64,000 nucleotides of DNA from Gloeocapsopsis sp. IPPAS B-1203. GTDB lineage: Bacteria; Cyanobacteriota; Cyanobacteriia; Cyanobacteriales; Chroococcidiopsidaceae. The translations under genes were made by a program, and so were the position numbers. Below, one piece after another: positions 30,958-40,776 of the stretch. How positions within the stretch are numbered: the stretch's first letter is position 1; each line of letters begins with the position of its first letter. The notes under the pieces are model-generated. The model did not search any database. It was not told the DNA's origin and worked only from the letters and a program-made list of their open reading frames with translations. The stretch spans positions 1 to 64,000 of the forward strand of contig NZ_PEIG01000013.1 of the NCBI RefSeq assembly GCF_002749975.1, read 5' to 3'.

Positions 30958-32928
30958 GTGAATCATCTGACTTATGAAGTCGCGCCATCTCCAACGCTGG
31001 CGTCAATTGACTTAGGCAAAATATTTCAAAAATACAATACCCCTGAAGGCTTGGCTATGATTGGGGGACTGCTGTTTCTAGTGGTGATCTCCCGCGTGGC
31101 AGGTAGCACTAAGGGCAAGATTTCCACTGGACGGCTGGCAGGTATTTCAGAAAAGCTTTCAGCGACTAATCTGGCACTCAAGCAAATAAACATTGTTCGG
31201 GATTTGCAAATTTACAATCGTTCTGCTAGAACGCAAACTGAAAATGCTGTCCAACCAACTAGTTCTAAGACTAAAAAATCTGAGCCTAGCTCACCAAAAA
31301 AGCCTGCCCATAACCGCATGACTCTGTGGTGTGGTATGCCTCGCTACTGGTGGAATGGTACAGGTAAAGGATTCGTTGCTCGACTACAAACTATGCTAGG
31401 GGCATCGCCTACTGTTTGGCTTCCCGATGCCCAGCGGAGTATGCTTGCGATTGGTGCGCCAGGTTCTGGTAAAACATTTGGCTGCATTGACCGAGCGATC
31501 GAAAGTGCGTTTGCTCAAGGGATACCCACAATAATCTACGACAAGAAAGGAGACCAAATGCGGTTGCACGCACCCTTGGCTGCCCGCTATGGCTATAAAG
31601 TATTTGTGTTTGCTCCTGGCGAACCGTTTAGCGATATCCTTAACCCGTTAGACTTCCTGCGAGATGAACGAGACTCCGTCATGGCAGGAGAATTAGCGCA
31701 GGTCATCAACCGCAATGCCTTAACTGGTGGCAAAACAGATGAATTCTTTTCTAAAGCTGGGGATTTACTAGCAAAAGGCTTACTCCAGTTAGTCAAAAGC
31801 CCTGAAGCCAAGTTTCATGACATGGCGATGCTCTATGCGATTCTGCGCTTGCCTGGACTAGTCAAACGTTTAGACTATGCCGTGCAACAAAAACGAATCG
31901 ACGAATGGATCGCAACCAGTTTCAACCAATTTTTATCAAGTAAGGATGCTGAGAAAACTGTTGCAGGCATTCAGACTACGGCGACAGGTACTTTTTCTTC
32001 ATTCATCCAGGCTGACCTGCTGCACGCATTTATGGGCAGTTCTACAATTCCAAAACGGATTGAAGGCAAGCAGCTGATTATTTTCAAACTCGATGACGAA
32101 CGCCGCACCGTGATTGGACCGTTGTTAGCAGCAGCTATTCACTTGTGCATTGTTTCCAACTTGTCTGTACCCCGACGCGACCCGCTCGCCATCTTCTTAG
32201 ATGAGTTACCGTCAATTAAGTTAGATAAGCTGCCGCAGTGGATTAACGAGTACCGTTCTAATGGCGGTTGCTTCGTGTTAGGAATTCAGTCGCTCAACCA
32301 GCTCTACGAAACTTACGGAGAGAAGATGGGCGCTGCGATCGCATCGGCATGTTCTACTCACATCCTCTTCAACCCTGGCGATGCTAAAACCGCTGAAGAG
32401 TATTCCAAGCGGTACGGGGAAAAAGAAATTAAGCTGAAAAATCGCTCTACAAGTAGCTCGGTAAACTCGCAGTCGGTAAGCTGGAACGAGTCACTGCAAA
32501 AAATTCCTCTATTTACGGTAGACCAAATCTTGAAGTTCACTGAAGGTTGGTGCGTGATTACCAACCCTGGTTACCGAGTGGGTAAAGAGGGTTCGGTTCC
32601 TTACGCACTGAAAATTCCGGTTCCTAAGTCAGATGAAACACGAGCAGAAGAGTGCGAGCAGTTGTGGGATTCTCACGTGCGACCTGCGCTCTCAAGACGA
32701 GTGCCACTACCCGATCCGGAAAAACTCACGCAAGAACTGCTTTTACGGGTAGAACACGCCAAGAAGTTGTTGCCTGATCCACCAGAAGAGGGCAGTCAAA
32801 CCCCACCACCCTCAGCTGCACCGCCACGGGGGACTACACCAAAACGATTTTCGGCTGAGCGCACTCCACGCTCTAATGTTAATGCTCTAGACTTCATCGC
32901 ACCTGACACTGGACAAGAAGCAAGTTAG
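30958..32928 (+). CDS. Type IV coupling protein (VirD4/TraD family)
   Basis: This 656-residue protein starts at GTG and has one N-terminal membrane helix (LAMIGGLLFLVVISRVAG). A Walker A GAPGSGKT lies at 166-173, followed by TIIYDKKGDQ, and a Walker B IFLDELPSI has D415 and E416. The helicase-like motif ending GIQSLNQLYETYG is typical of the TraG/VirD4 group. It would link the relaxosome to the secretion channel. Only one membrane helix is seen, and the C-terminus is a Pro-rich tail. The gene lies apart from the virB-like cluster, as often happens with coupling proteins. Confidence 0.9.
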   Translation: MNHLTYEVAPSPTLASIDLGKIFQKYNTPEGLAMIGGLLFLVVISRVAGSTKGKISTGRLAGISEKLSATNLALKQINIVRDLQIYNRSARTQTENAVQPTSSKTKKSEPSSPKKPAHNRMTLWCGMPRYWWNGTGKGFVARLQTMLGASPTVWLPDAQRSMLAIGAPGSGKTFGCIDRAIESAFAQGIPTIIYDKKGDQMRLHAPLAARYGYKVFVFAPGEPFSDILNPLDFLRDERDSVMAGELAQVINRNALTGGKTDEFFSKAGDLLAKGLLQLVKSPEAKFHDMAMLYAILRLPGLVKRLDYAVQQKRIDEWIATSFNQFLSSKDAEKTVAGIQTTATGTFSSFIQADLLHAFMGSSTIPKRIEGKQLIIFKLDDERRTVIGPLLAAAIHLCIVSNLSVPRRDPLAIFLDELPSIKLDKLPQWINEYRSNGGCFVLGIQSLNQLYETYGEKMGAAIASACSTHILFNPGDAKTAEEYSKRYGEKEIKLKNRSTSSSVNSQSVSWNESLQKIPLFTVDQILKFTEGWCVITNPGYRVGKEGSVPYALKIPVPKSDETRAEECEQLWDSHVRPALSRRVPLPDPEKLTQELLLRVEHAKKLLPDPPEEGSQTPPPSAAPPRGTTPKRFSAERTPRSNVNALDFIAPDTGQEAS

Positions 32929-32945
32929 AAAATCATTCTAGTAGG

Positions 32946-33311
32946 TTAAAGCTGCTTGTAGAGCCTGCGAATTATCCGTGCTGTTTTGCCTGTAAATTGA
33001 ACAACCCATTGCTTGTGACTATTGCTCACCTTGAATAACTCTGTGCTTTTAGCAGGACGAAGCAAGCCCGTTTCAGGGTTTGGGATACATAAAGTTGCAC
33101 CTGCAACTGGATAGCGATACCAAAACTCCACTGATTCGACCACATCTCCTTTTACTAGTTCTGTCAACGCTTGTGGATAGAAAACAATTTGACAGTTAGT
33201 TACATTAAGAACTCGGTTTTGCACCATGAGGCTACGACCTTTGACAATCCACTTGACTAAAACAGACTGCTGAACTCGAACAGGTTGAGTGGTTTGAGTG
33301 GTTTGTCGCAT
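32946..33311 (-). CDS. Small hypothetical protein
   Basis: This 121-residue protein converges on the coupling-protein gene with a 17-bp gap. It looks like a small beta-rich domain (VLVKWIVKGRSLMVQNRVLN, then VVESVEFWYRYPVAG) ending in basic residues. No family is recognised. It could bind nucleic acid, given its pI and fold pattern, but that is inference. Confidence 0.5.
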   Translation of the reverse strand: MRQTTQTTQPVRVQQSVLVKWIVKGRSLMVQNRVLNVTNCQIVFYPQALTELVKGDVVESVEFWYRYPVAGATLCIPNPETGLLRPAKSTELFKVSNSHKQWVVQFTGKTARIIRRLYKQL

Positions 33312-33506
33312 TGCTTTAGTTAAAACAGTTTTGCTGGTGCATCTTTTAATTTACTATCTATTTAGCAGCAATGCGGCAACAGGTCGCAGTTTTTAGCAAT
33401 CAAAGCGGTAATCCTACTAGACTCTGTAGGTGTTGTGCTGTCTGGTTGAATGCTTGGTGCAATTTTGCTGGAGAATTTGACAAGTCTAATTGTTGTTGAG
33501 TCTTTT

Positions 33507-34265
33507 TTATTGCGATCGCTTATCCAAATCCTGTTTGATTTGCAACCACTTATTAACATCTTTAGGCGTGAGATTCTTAGCTAATTCTAATTTTTCAGTT
33601 GGCTCTGCCAGATTAACTTTTATCAATATTCCACGTTCGTCTATGGCAGAAATTAGCAAGGTTTTTGCTTGATTGTCGAGCGTCAGCTTGTAATCTTTTG
33701 TTTCTAATTCTTCTAGACTTGGACCGGTTTCTTGAGTCGGAACCAAAGCGTAGGGAACACGCCCTGCTTCTAATAAACGGCGAGCAATAGGTACGATCGC
33801 TGCTCGTTCCCGTTGGGGTGGGTATATGGATCTAGTGTTAAAATCTGTAGAGCTTGATTGTTGTTCTATAGATCGTTGAGGTTTGTATGATACTTGAGTG
33901 GACTCTGTGCTAGCCATCGATTCTGGCGTACTTTCTAGCTTTAAAATCCGCTTAACTGGTTCTTGCAAGAGCGGAACGTCATTTTGCACAATATCCCAGA
34001 TTACTGCTTCTCTTACTTTAAAATAACCATGAGCTAAGAGATTTCGTAATCTGCCAATGTCTTGCCACTCAACTTCTGGATAGCGTTCGCATACTTATTT
34101 GGGTATGTTTAAAACAGCCTCCCCAATTATTTCTAGATTGCGAGCCACCGCATCAAAAGTACGTTCGTCAGCTATGAAGTCATCAAAGCTCATGCTGCAA
34201 GTGTAGCGCTGAATCTTATCAATGCTTTTGATAATATCTTCTAAATACAATCTGTAATCACGCAA
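33507..34265 (-). pseudogene. HepT-like toxin gene broken by an in-frame stop, with extra C-terminal region
   Basis: From a TTG at 34265 the minus strand reads RDYRLYLEDIIKSIDKIQRY, then DERTFDAVARNLEIIGEA, then a TAA at 34095-34097. In the same frame it continues to RLRNLLAHGYFKVREAVIW. RNLLAHGY is the RX4HXY catalytic motif of HEPN toxins of the HepT type. The frame is otherwise intact and runs on for about 130 residues beyond the usual HepT end, with an unknown C-terminal domain (ALVPTQETGPSLEELETKDY). The stop likely kills the toxin. Reinitiation near 33989 could still yield the C-terminal part. Confidence 0.7.
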
Positions 34266-34989
34266 TGGGGATGATGTCCTTTTCTACATTAGAACGAATT
34301 TCTGGTCTGAGCGTATCCCAATCAACTAAATCAACTTTTCTCCCTAATAAGTCTTCTAGATAGCGATTGAGTTTTACATAGTTCCGAAAAGTTGGCGTTC
34401 CTTCAAACTCCACCAAGATATCTATATCACTATCTGGTCGAGCTTCGTCCCGTGCTACAGAGCCGAATAGTGCTATAGCTTTTACTCCAAATTTAGCAAT
34501 CTGCTCGGAGTTTCTAATAATTGAAATTATCACTTCTTCTGGGCTAGGAATACTGTGATTTTGAGGCTGGCTTTCCCTATTAAATTGAACTAAGTTAATA
34601 GGAATAGCATCCTCCATAACCTTTGGAATAATTTCTGGTCTGAGCATCTTTAAATCTGTTAAATTTACTTTTCTTTTGAGTAGTGTTTCTAAGTGTAGTT
34701 TCAAATCTATGTACATATCAAATGTCGGCTCAGTAAAAAATTCTACTAAAATATCTACGTCGGCGTCGCTATTAGGTCGAGCTTCGTTCCGTGCTACGGA
34801 GCCAAATATTGCTAGTGATTTGATGCTAAACTTGGGGTAATCGGGAGCTAAACTCACAAGCTTGATTATCGCTTCCTCCGCACTCAACGGTTTTAGCTCT
34901 GCTTGTGCTGAAGGTAGAGTGTTTGAGGCAGCAACTTCTAGAATACTTGTTTGCTTTGGAGCTTTTTGAGGCTTTTCAACAGGGTTCAT
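34258..34989 (-). CDS. Double-domain MntA-like nucleotidyltransferase antitoxin
   Basis: This 243-residue protein has two nucleotidyltransferase domains in tandem. The first carries FGSVARNEARPNSDAD (G63-S64, D75, D77) and the second FGSVARDEARPDSDID (G176-S177, D188, D190), both the GSX10DXD motif. In the characterised MntA/HepT pairs the antitoxin AMPylates the Tyr of the toxin RX4HXY motif. Single-domain MntA is the rule, so this duplication is unusual. It precedes the broken HepT gene and overlaps it by 8 bp. It may now be an orphan antitoxin against related chromosomal toxins. Confidence 0.75.
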   Translation of the reverse strand: MNPVEKPQKAPKQTSILEVAASNTLPSAQAELKPLSAEEAIIKLVSLAPDYPKFSIKSLAIFGSVARNEARPNSDADVDILVEFFTEPTFDMYIDLKLHLETLLKRKVNLTDLKMLRPEIIPKVMEDAIPINLVQFNRESQPQNHSIPSPEEVIISIIRNSEQIAKFGVKAIALFGSVARDEARPDSDIDILVEFEGTPTFRNYVKLNRYLEDLLGRKVDLVDWDTLRPEIRSNVEKDIIPIA

Positions 34990-35137
34990 AACTGCGATTT
35001 TTAATTATTACTCATCGCACCGCTCAGCTTTTCTAGTAACGCTCCCAGCACGACCCTGAAGCATACACTTGCAGTTGTGTTGGCGAAAGCGTTTAGCATT
35101 GGTCTGGGTCTTTAAGAGAGTGTGCCGTGCTGCCAAA

Positions 35138-35767
35138 CTAGATTGTAACCTCTGGGATCGTTTCCAAGTCTAGCATTGGTGTTATAGACTGCTCAACTTG
35201 TGGTCGTACTGGGGTTTCTTCAAGGGACTGGTTAACGATCTGACTCAACCATAGCTGGGTTTGAGCGTGTTGCTCTTGGTTCCAACCTATCTTCACTCTA
35301 CAAACTGGTTTGGAGGGATGTAGGGCTAAGATGATAAGTTGCACTAGCTGGGGGGACACAGAGTATTGCTCGCACGCTGCCCACAGCTTAATTCTGTCTT
35401 GCCAAATTAACTTTGGACGGCGAACTGCCCACTCGTAGAGCCTAGGAATGCCACGCCTGAACCCCAGATTAGTATGAACTTGAATAAATGCGTTCTCGGC
35501 AAGAGGTGCAACAATCTGGGTATCAATCAGTAGTTTCCTTTTGGGTTGAAACAATTCGGGAGCAAGTTTTTTCATCTGACGCATCCAGCGCCCCATGTGT
35601 GGGTGAACCCTTAACAAGGGTTCAACGGGTAGCCCTAGAAACATTTGTTTCATGACAAGCTGAAAATTAGCTTCGTCTTGTTTGGTTGCATTATCATCTT
35701 TTACAACGGGTAGAAGTCGGTTCTTAGCAATTATTTGGTTAAGTTGAGGGATGGTAATTAATGACAT
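35138..35767 (-). CDS. Hypothetical protein
   Basis: This 209-residue protein is helix-rich and basic (VHPHMGRWMRQMKKLAPELF, then WAACEQYSVSPQLVQLIILA) and ends in a Pro/Glu-rich tail. I see no known motif. It is transcribed in the same direction as the MntA/HepT genes with a 148-bp gap, so it may be independent. The ORF is long and protein-like. Confidence 0.5.
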   Translation of the reverse strand: MSLITIPQLNQIIAKNRLLPVVKDDNATKQDEANFQLVMKQMFLGLPVEPLLRVHPHMGRWMRQMKKLAPELFQPKRKLLIDTQIVAPLAENAFIQVHTNLGFRRGIPRLYEWAVRRPKLIWQDRIKLWAACEQYSVSPQLVQLIILALHPSKPVCRVKIGWNQEQHAQTQLWLSQIVNQSLEETPVRPQVEQSITPMLDLETIPEVTI

Positions 35768-35836
35768 TAATGGGCTGATCTTAAACGGTCCATCCCAAGA
35801 GCGGTAGCTGCGGCTACAAACTAGAAAATTAAAAAG

Positions 35837-35863
35837 CTAGCTGGAAATTCAATTTCCAGCTAG
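35837..35863 (-). terminator. Perfect 13-bp hairpin followed by T run on minus strand
   Basis: CTAGCTGGAAATT and its reverse complement flank a single base. On the minus strand the stem is followed by CTTTTTAATTTT, which fits a terminator for the small gene pair ending at 35961. Confidence 0.7.
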
Positions 35864-35960
35864 TAAGTTAACAAGTAGCATCATTAAGTAGTAAATAACT
35901 TAGCAAGCAGATAGAGTGCTTGATACAATCATCTCTGCTGTTCTCATCTATTTTTCGTTT

Positions 35961-36188
35961 TTAGCGCGATCTCCTATTTTCGATTTCCTGAATTTTCTGG
36001 CGAATGGCTTCTTCCCCGATCCTGATGCTCTCCTCATCTAAAGGTGCTGGATACCACTTGGTATCAGGGCTTCTCTCCTGTTCTATCTTTGCAAAAAAAG
36101 CATCCCATGCTTCTTCATCATCTCGATGATCTGTCACATAAGTTCTGAGGTTAGCGCGGCTCATTTCTTTAAAGTTTGGTTTTGTCAT
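35961..36188 (-). CDS. DUF6887-like small protein
   Basis: This 75-residue protein (ATG at 36188) reads MTKPNFKEMSRANLRTYVTD, then HRDDEEAWDAFFAKIE and an acidic/basic helical tail. I recall this as one half of a two-gene cyanobacterial pair (DUF6887/DUF6888). Its ATG overlaps the stop of the upstream partner by one base (TGATG), so translation is coupled. The pair organisation suggests a toxin-antitoxin-like module, but no function is known to me. Confidence 0.65.
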   Translation of the reverse strand: MTKPNFKEMSRANLRTYVTDHRDDEEAWDAFFAKIEQERSPDTKWYPAPLDEESIRIGEEAIRQKIQEIENRRSR

Positions 36189-36376
36189 CAGATGAATCTC
36201 CAAAGTCCGCCTTGAGGAATTTCTACTTCAATTTCGTCAGTTTGTACTTCGGTGCCTGCTTGGATGTACACAATTTGTCTCCTTGTGTCATATCGAAATA
36301 CATAAATAGCTCGGTAGCTGTTTGAGAGCATTTGACACACTCGCATGCAGGCGAAAGCTTGTTCTACTGTCGGCAA
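36188..36376 (-). CDS. DUF6888-like small protein
   Basis: This 62-residue protein starts at TTG and reads MPTVEQAFACMRVCQMLSNS, then AIYVFRYDTRRQIVYIQAGT, ending in GGLWRFI. The pattern matches the DUF6888 family as I remember it, the usual upstream partner of DUF6887. Many copies of this pair occur in cyanobacterial genomes. Confidence 0.65.
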   Translation of the reverse strand: MPTVEQAFACMRVCQMLSNSYRAIYVFRYDTRRQIVYIQAGTEVQTDEIEVEIPQGGLWRFI

Positions 36377-36546
36377 ATTTGTCTTTCCTCCATGTTAGCT
36401 GAACCGCGCTTGTATCCCTACTTCTTAAGCTTTTACCTTAAGGCTGGAATGAGAACGCGGTGTTTGTGTCTAGGTACTTGCCTTTCTTTTGAACTTAAAT
36501 GTAGGAGCTAACCATTTACTGTTAATTACAGTGCAAGGGACAATTT

Positions 36547-36984
36547 TTACGCAGTGGCGGCGAGTGCCTCAATTAGTTGGGCTTTCTTCATTCGCATAAA
36601 TCCTTTAACCTTGCCTCTAGCTAAACTTCTCAATTCCTGAACGGTCATAGCCGCATAATCAAGTCGGGGCGGCTTTACGAGTGAGATCGCCCGAACTTTT
36701 GCTAGTTCGATAACGTCTTTGTCACGCGCATCAGTAATCTCATCTACTAAGGTAATTTGCGATAAAAGCCAGTCCAATGTAGCAATTTGCGGCTGTGGAT
36801 CAACGCCTGCTTTAGTAAAGCTAGCATCACAACAAATACTTTGGCAGCAGTCTGTTTTTAACCGTGGCTGCATGGGTAGCGTTGTATCATAGGGTCTTAC
36901 GATGTAATCTACAACCATAGCTAGAAACGAAAACATAGCGATAAATTCGATAACAAATGTCAGAAAGTCTTGGATTGCAGACAT
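36547..36984 (-). CDS. Membrane-anchored protein with SAP/Rho-N-like C-terminus
   Basis: This 145-residue protein (ATG at 36984) has an N-terminal membrane helix (FLTFVIEFIAMFSFLAMVVD). A Cys-rich linker follows (DCCQSICC), and a C-terminal helix-extended-helix reads MTVQELRSLARGKVKGFMRM and then KKAQLIEAL. That last part resembles the SAP or Rho N-terminal motif, which binds nucleic acids. Combining membrane anchor and nucleic-acid motif could tether the plasmid to the membrane; this is inference. Confidence 0.5.
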   Translation of the reverse strand: MSAIQDFLTFVIEFIAMFSFLAMVVDYIVRPYDTTLPMQPRLKTDCCQSICCDASFTKAGVDPQPQIATLDWLLSQITLVDEITDARDKDVIELAKVRAISLVKPPRLDYAAMTVQELRSLARGKVKGFMRMKKAQLIEALAATA

Positions 36985-37208
36985 CTTGAAACCTCCTAAT
37001 GCCAATGATTTAATAATTCGCATCGATCCCCTTTGTGATGGTCTTGACCTCTGTCGTAACGCTTAACAAAGGGTTGTGATTCGATGATTCAGGTAGAGTA
37101 GCGAACGAAAATGATGTGAGATCAGCAGTTCAACAAGTAGCTGTAGTAACAGCTTCCTTTCACTCCTAATAAGTTAAGTAAGCAGCAGTAGCGGAACTTC
37201 CACCAATG

Positions 37209-39815
37209 CTAGTTAGGGCTAGGAGGGGCGATCGCCTCCAGCAAAACTAACCCCAGTTGCTTGAGCAATGCAGTGTTACCATCCGGACAACCATGTTGGA
37301 TCAGGCACTTGGCACATCCAGTTGAGCAATCGCAGCTGCGGGCGATCGCAGCTGCCGCACGAGCAAGTTCAGGCAATTGCTTGAACACAGCTTCTGAAGC
37401 ACCATTACCACCGTCCGCCTGATCGTAGAAATAGCCCACATAGATGGAAGTTTCTCCCAGTTCTTTGGAAGTGGCAAAATTCACTTCTTTGGGGTCAGCC
37501 CTTACAACCAGTTGCAATGCCTGCATGATTTGATGCCCGAAACTGTGCAACGCAATCAAATTACTGGGATGCTCCCAAAGTTGTTGATAGCCTGGTGGAA
37601 TGGGTAGCCCAGTACGGCTCAAGCTAAGGCGAGTGGCTTTAGCAACTTGTTCGATCGCAGCCTGGGCTTGTTGATTCAAAATCACTTTCACCATTGGTGT
37701 AGAGAACTGCACTCGGTAAGGCTGCTCAAAGTTGTCTTCTGCCAACATCTCAGTAATAATGGCTTTACGAGTTGCCTTGCCGCAAGATGGGCATTGACGT
37801 TTCCCTGGCAGCGGCTCTTTGTAGTTTAGGCATCGCTTGTTTAAGCAAGTTTGCTCGTAGATTTGATTCATCAAGCTATAGCCACTGGTGATGTAGCTGA
37901 CTTGTCCAAAGCTGAGTTCCAGCTTCATCGCAGGGGTAAATTCTTTCTTTTGTTCGCGATCGCATTCGTGTAGTTCTTGGGGCAAGAGCAAGGGAACTTG
38001 CACTGGATCGGTTAGGAGTTTGATGCTGCTAGTTTCAAATTCGGTGTTAGCAACTGTATACAAGGAGTTATCTGCTACCTGCTTCAAGATTGCCCGCCGA
38101 CCCTGCAAATCCAAAGATATGCAATTGTAGGTAAGCATTTTCCCATCAATATCTTGTCGTTTGTAGATTGCTTTGGGATGAACTTCTCGATAGGCAATGT
38201 CAAGAGAAACTTCCTCTAGTTCTTCCCCTGATTCGGCATCTATCAACTTTATCGTGCTTTGAGTAGCTCCGCCGCGAAAATTAATGTCATTGTGGGGGTT
38301 GCCTTTCGCCCATAGCCCGTTCCTGCCTTTGTTGAGATGTCCCTGTGACAAGAGCAGTTTCGCGACTTCAACCGCAGCAGTGCCAAAGTAGTGCTTAATC
38401 TTGTCTATAGGAATACCCGTTTCTGCTGCTGCACACATGAGATGCTTAGCAGCAAAGATGGGATACTCATCATTGAAAGACACTTCTTCTGCTTCCCCAG
38501 ACACCAGGATTTCAGGGTGTTCTGCCACATAAAGGTCGATAGGGTTGAGGGCATTGGGAATTAGCACCGTCAATCCAGGCGCTTGTCGTCCGGCTCTGCC
38601 CGCTCGCTGCTGATAAGATTTTTTTGACCCAGGCCAACCCCGAAGTACGCAGCACTCTAATTCAGGTAGGTCAATTCCAGCTTCGAGGGCATCTGTGGCA
38701 ACAATCCATTGGATAGTTCCAGCTTGAAGTTGCTCTACCACCTCAGCTCTACGTTCTGGCGTGATGCCGCTATAGAATGCAGACACCTGAGCAGATTTTA
38801 GCAAACCCGTTAGCTCTCGCACGCTTCTGCGCGAATTACAAAACGCGATCCCCGACTTACCCTGTGACAGCAAGAATTGAATAATCCGAGCGGTGTCAGC
38901 AGTAAGATTGTGACTGGGGTGAGTTACTACAATTCGCTTGGGAAGGACTGCTGCTCCGCTCTTGCGAATCCAAATAATGGGTTTGAGGTCGCGTTTAGTT
39001 GGCTTCAGGGCAGAAAGCTTTTGGGCAAGCTGACGGGGGTTGCCGCAAGTTGCACTCAAGAAAATGAATTGCAGCTGCTTCGAGTCTCCGCCGTAGCGAT
39101 CTACTGCTAGTTTGATGCGACGAATGAGCCACGCCATATTCGCCCCATAGCTGCCTGAAAGAGTATGGGCTTCATCAAATGCAATATACCTCAGCTTGCT
39201 GTAAAAACCTGCCCATCCTTCTGATTTCCAAGCTTGCCGTAGTTGGAAATGAATTAGCTCTGGCGTAACTGCCAAGATATGAGGTTTCTGTGCTAAGATT
39301 TCTGCTCGTTTGTCTTGCTCTTTGACATCACCTGTAATCATCCCCAGTCTAGGTCTGACTTTCTGAGGGATTTTAACAAGAAGGCTAGAAACCTTGTTGT
39401 ACTGGTCGGCTGCTAATGCTTTAAAGCCATAAAACACCAATGCTCGATGTCCTTGCATGCAACCCTCAATCATGCCAGGATAAATACTCAAGGTTTTACC
39501 GCTGGCGGTTGGAGAAGTCAAAATTAAGCTTTTCCCAGCTCGAATTGCTTGCAGGGCTTTGAGTTGATGCGAGTAAAGCCGATTGATTCCCTGCTCGTGG
39601 AGGGCGTTTGTCAGTTCAGGAGGCAAGTCGCCTGGAATGTCTCGCTCTTCGGGTTCTTGAGCTTTTGTGGTGGTCTGCCAAAGTAGATCGTCGCCTAGAA
39701 ATTCAGCAATATCTGCTGGTTCTGTTGTTTGGGATAAGCTTGAATTTTCTGGAATGGGTTGGGTGGCAGGAGTCCAAAAGCTCTGAAGCAGAGCGCCATA
39801 GTTAGGTGTTGACAT
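37209..39815 (-). CDS. Superfamily 2 DEAH helicase of the YprA/MrfA type
   Basis: This 868-residue protein has motif I TSPTASGKT (100-108), motif II DEAH (214-217), motif III LSATCG and motif VI QRAGRAGRQ. A long C-terminal region with zinc-type Cys clusters follows (CLNKRCLNYKEPLPGKRQCPSC, shown in part, and CDCSTGCAKCLIQHGC). The last cluster is the hallmark of the DUF1998/MrfA group; MrfA helps repair mitomycin damage in Bacillus. Here it probably acts in plasmid DNA repair or defence. It is the last of a run of minus-strand DNA-metabolism genes. Confidence 0.8.
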   Translation of the reverse strand: MSTPNYGALLQSFWTPATQPIPENSSLSQTTEPADIAEFLGDDLLWQTTTKAQEPEERDIPGDLPPELTNALHEQGINRLYSHQLKALQAIRAGKSLILTSPTASGKTLSIYPGMIEGCMQGHRALVFYGFKALAADQYNKVSSLLVKIPQKVRPRLGMITGDVKEQDKRAEILAQKPHILAVTPELIHFQLRQAWKSEGWAGFYSKLRYIAFDEAHTLSGSYGANMAWLIRRIKLAVDRYGGDSKQLQFIFLSATCGNPRQLAQKLSALKPTKRDLKPIIWIRKSGAAVLPKRIVVTHPSHNLTADTARIIQFLLSQGKSGIAFCNSRRSVRELTGLLKSAQVSAFYSGITPERRAEVVEQLQAGTIQWIVATDALEAGIDLPELECCVLRGWPGSKKSYQQRAGRAGRQAPGLTVLIPNALNPIDLYVAEHPEILVSGEAEEVSFNDEYPIFAAKHLMCAAAETGIPIDKIKHYFGTAAVEVAKLLLSQGHLNKGRNGLWAKGNPHNDINFRGGATQSTIKLIDAESGEELEEVSLDIAYREVHPKAIYKRQDIDGKMLTYNCISLDLQGRRAILKQVADNSLYTVANTEFETSSIKLLTDPVQVPLLLPQELHECDREQKKEFTPAMKLELSFGQVSYITSGYSLMNQIYEQTCLNKRCLNYKEPLPGKRQCPSCGKATRKAIITEMLAEDNFEQPYRVQFSTPMVKVILNQQAQAAIEQVAKATRLSLSRTGLPIPPGYQQLWEHPSNLIALHSFGHQIMQALQLVVRADPKEVNFATSKELGETSIYVGYFYDQADGGNGASEAVFKQLPELARAAAAIARSCDCSTGCAKCLIQHGCPDGNTALLKQLGLVLLEAIAPPSPN

Positions 39816-39930
39816 GGGGATTTTTTAGCATTTTCTTTAACTACTAAAAAAATCCCCATAAGGGGGAGTTAGTCCAACTGACTCCGCAACAGCGAAATGC
39901 GCCTTTGGTGGTGGATGGTGCGATCGCTTG

Positions 39931-40560
39931 TCAATTCTGGATTGCGGCACCAAGTCGCATCATTATGCTCAAAACACTGTACAACTCATTCCCAGGACTG
40001 AGAATTGAAAACACCCTTGACAAAGCGTACTGTGGTGTACCAGAACGAGTTAGCTTCAGGAAAACGAAACTACCGCCATTTGTGATTAACCCAAAGGTCG
40101 GTTTATCTACCTTTGGAGACGCTAACATATAGGCTAGTGCCTGCGCTCTAGCAGCCTCTAGAGAGAATTCTGCTTTTTTGGACTCAATGACCAGTATCCA
40201 CAGCTGGTTGTTCAGCACTAGGACGTCAATACGACCCTTGACGACAATCCCTTCATCTTCAGCGGTAAGTAAGATTGATGTTTCTGTCTCAATTCTAAAT
40301 GGGGATTGATAAAACCCCGCTAAGTCAAGCAATGGAGATAGAACCACCATCTTGACCGCATCTTCTAGTAGGGGTGGGTATTCAATTAAGTTGCGATAGT
40401 TGCTCTTTACCCGGTCAAGTGATCGCTTTTCTTCTTCTGCGATCTCCGGTAAATCATCTTGCCATTCACGGAAAAACTGTTCATCTTCAGTTTGGGTAAG
40501 GCTGAATTTAGTCCTTAAGTCGTGTAACGTAATATCAATGGCTTGAAGGGTTTGAATCAT
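39931..40560 (-). CDS. PD-(D/E)XK nuclease-like protein (type I restriction HsdR N-terminal-like)
   Basis: This 209-residue protein contains GRIDVLVLNNQLWILVIESK, which fits the PD-(D/E)XK nuclease pattern (D, then E-x-K). EAARAQALAYML follows, as in HsdR N-terminal domains. It has no helicase domain, so it is not a full HsdR subunit. Many cyanobacteria carry such stand-alone proteins, whose job is not established. It lies 115 bp upstream of the helicase gene on the same strand. Confidence 0.65.
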   Translation of the reverse strand: MIQTLQAIDITLHDLRTKFSLTQTEDEQFFREWQDDLPEIAEEEKRSLDRVKSNYRNLIEYPPLLEDAVKMVVLSPLLDLAGFYQSPFRIETETSILLTAEDEGIVVKGRIDVLVLNNQLWILVIESKKAEFSLEAARAQALAYMLASPKVDKPTFGLITNGGSFVFLKLTRSGTPQYALSRVFSILSPGNELYSVLSIMMRLGAAIQN

Positions 40561-40776
40561 AAGAAAAAATGGGAGTGTGAAAACCCAGCGGCTGATTCGC
40601 CCTGGGAGGAAACACGACTTTGGGCAATTGTTAAGAAGTACCCTTTGAACAAATGCTAACTAATTATCTCCTAAAGAAACTCCAGATATCGCTGTGACAA
40701 ACATAAACAAAGTATAAATGCCCGCAATGTCTATGTTGTGAACGTTGTGGGCGAAATAACTGAAACAAGGGGAGCG

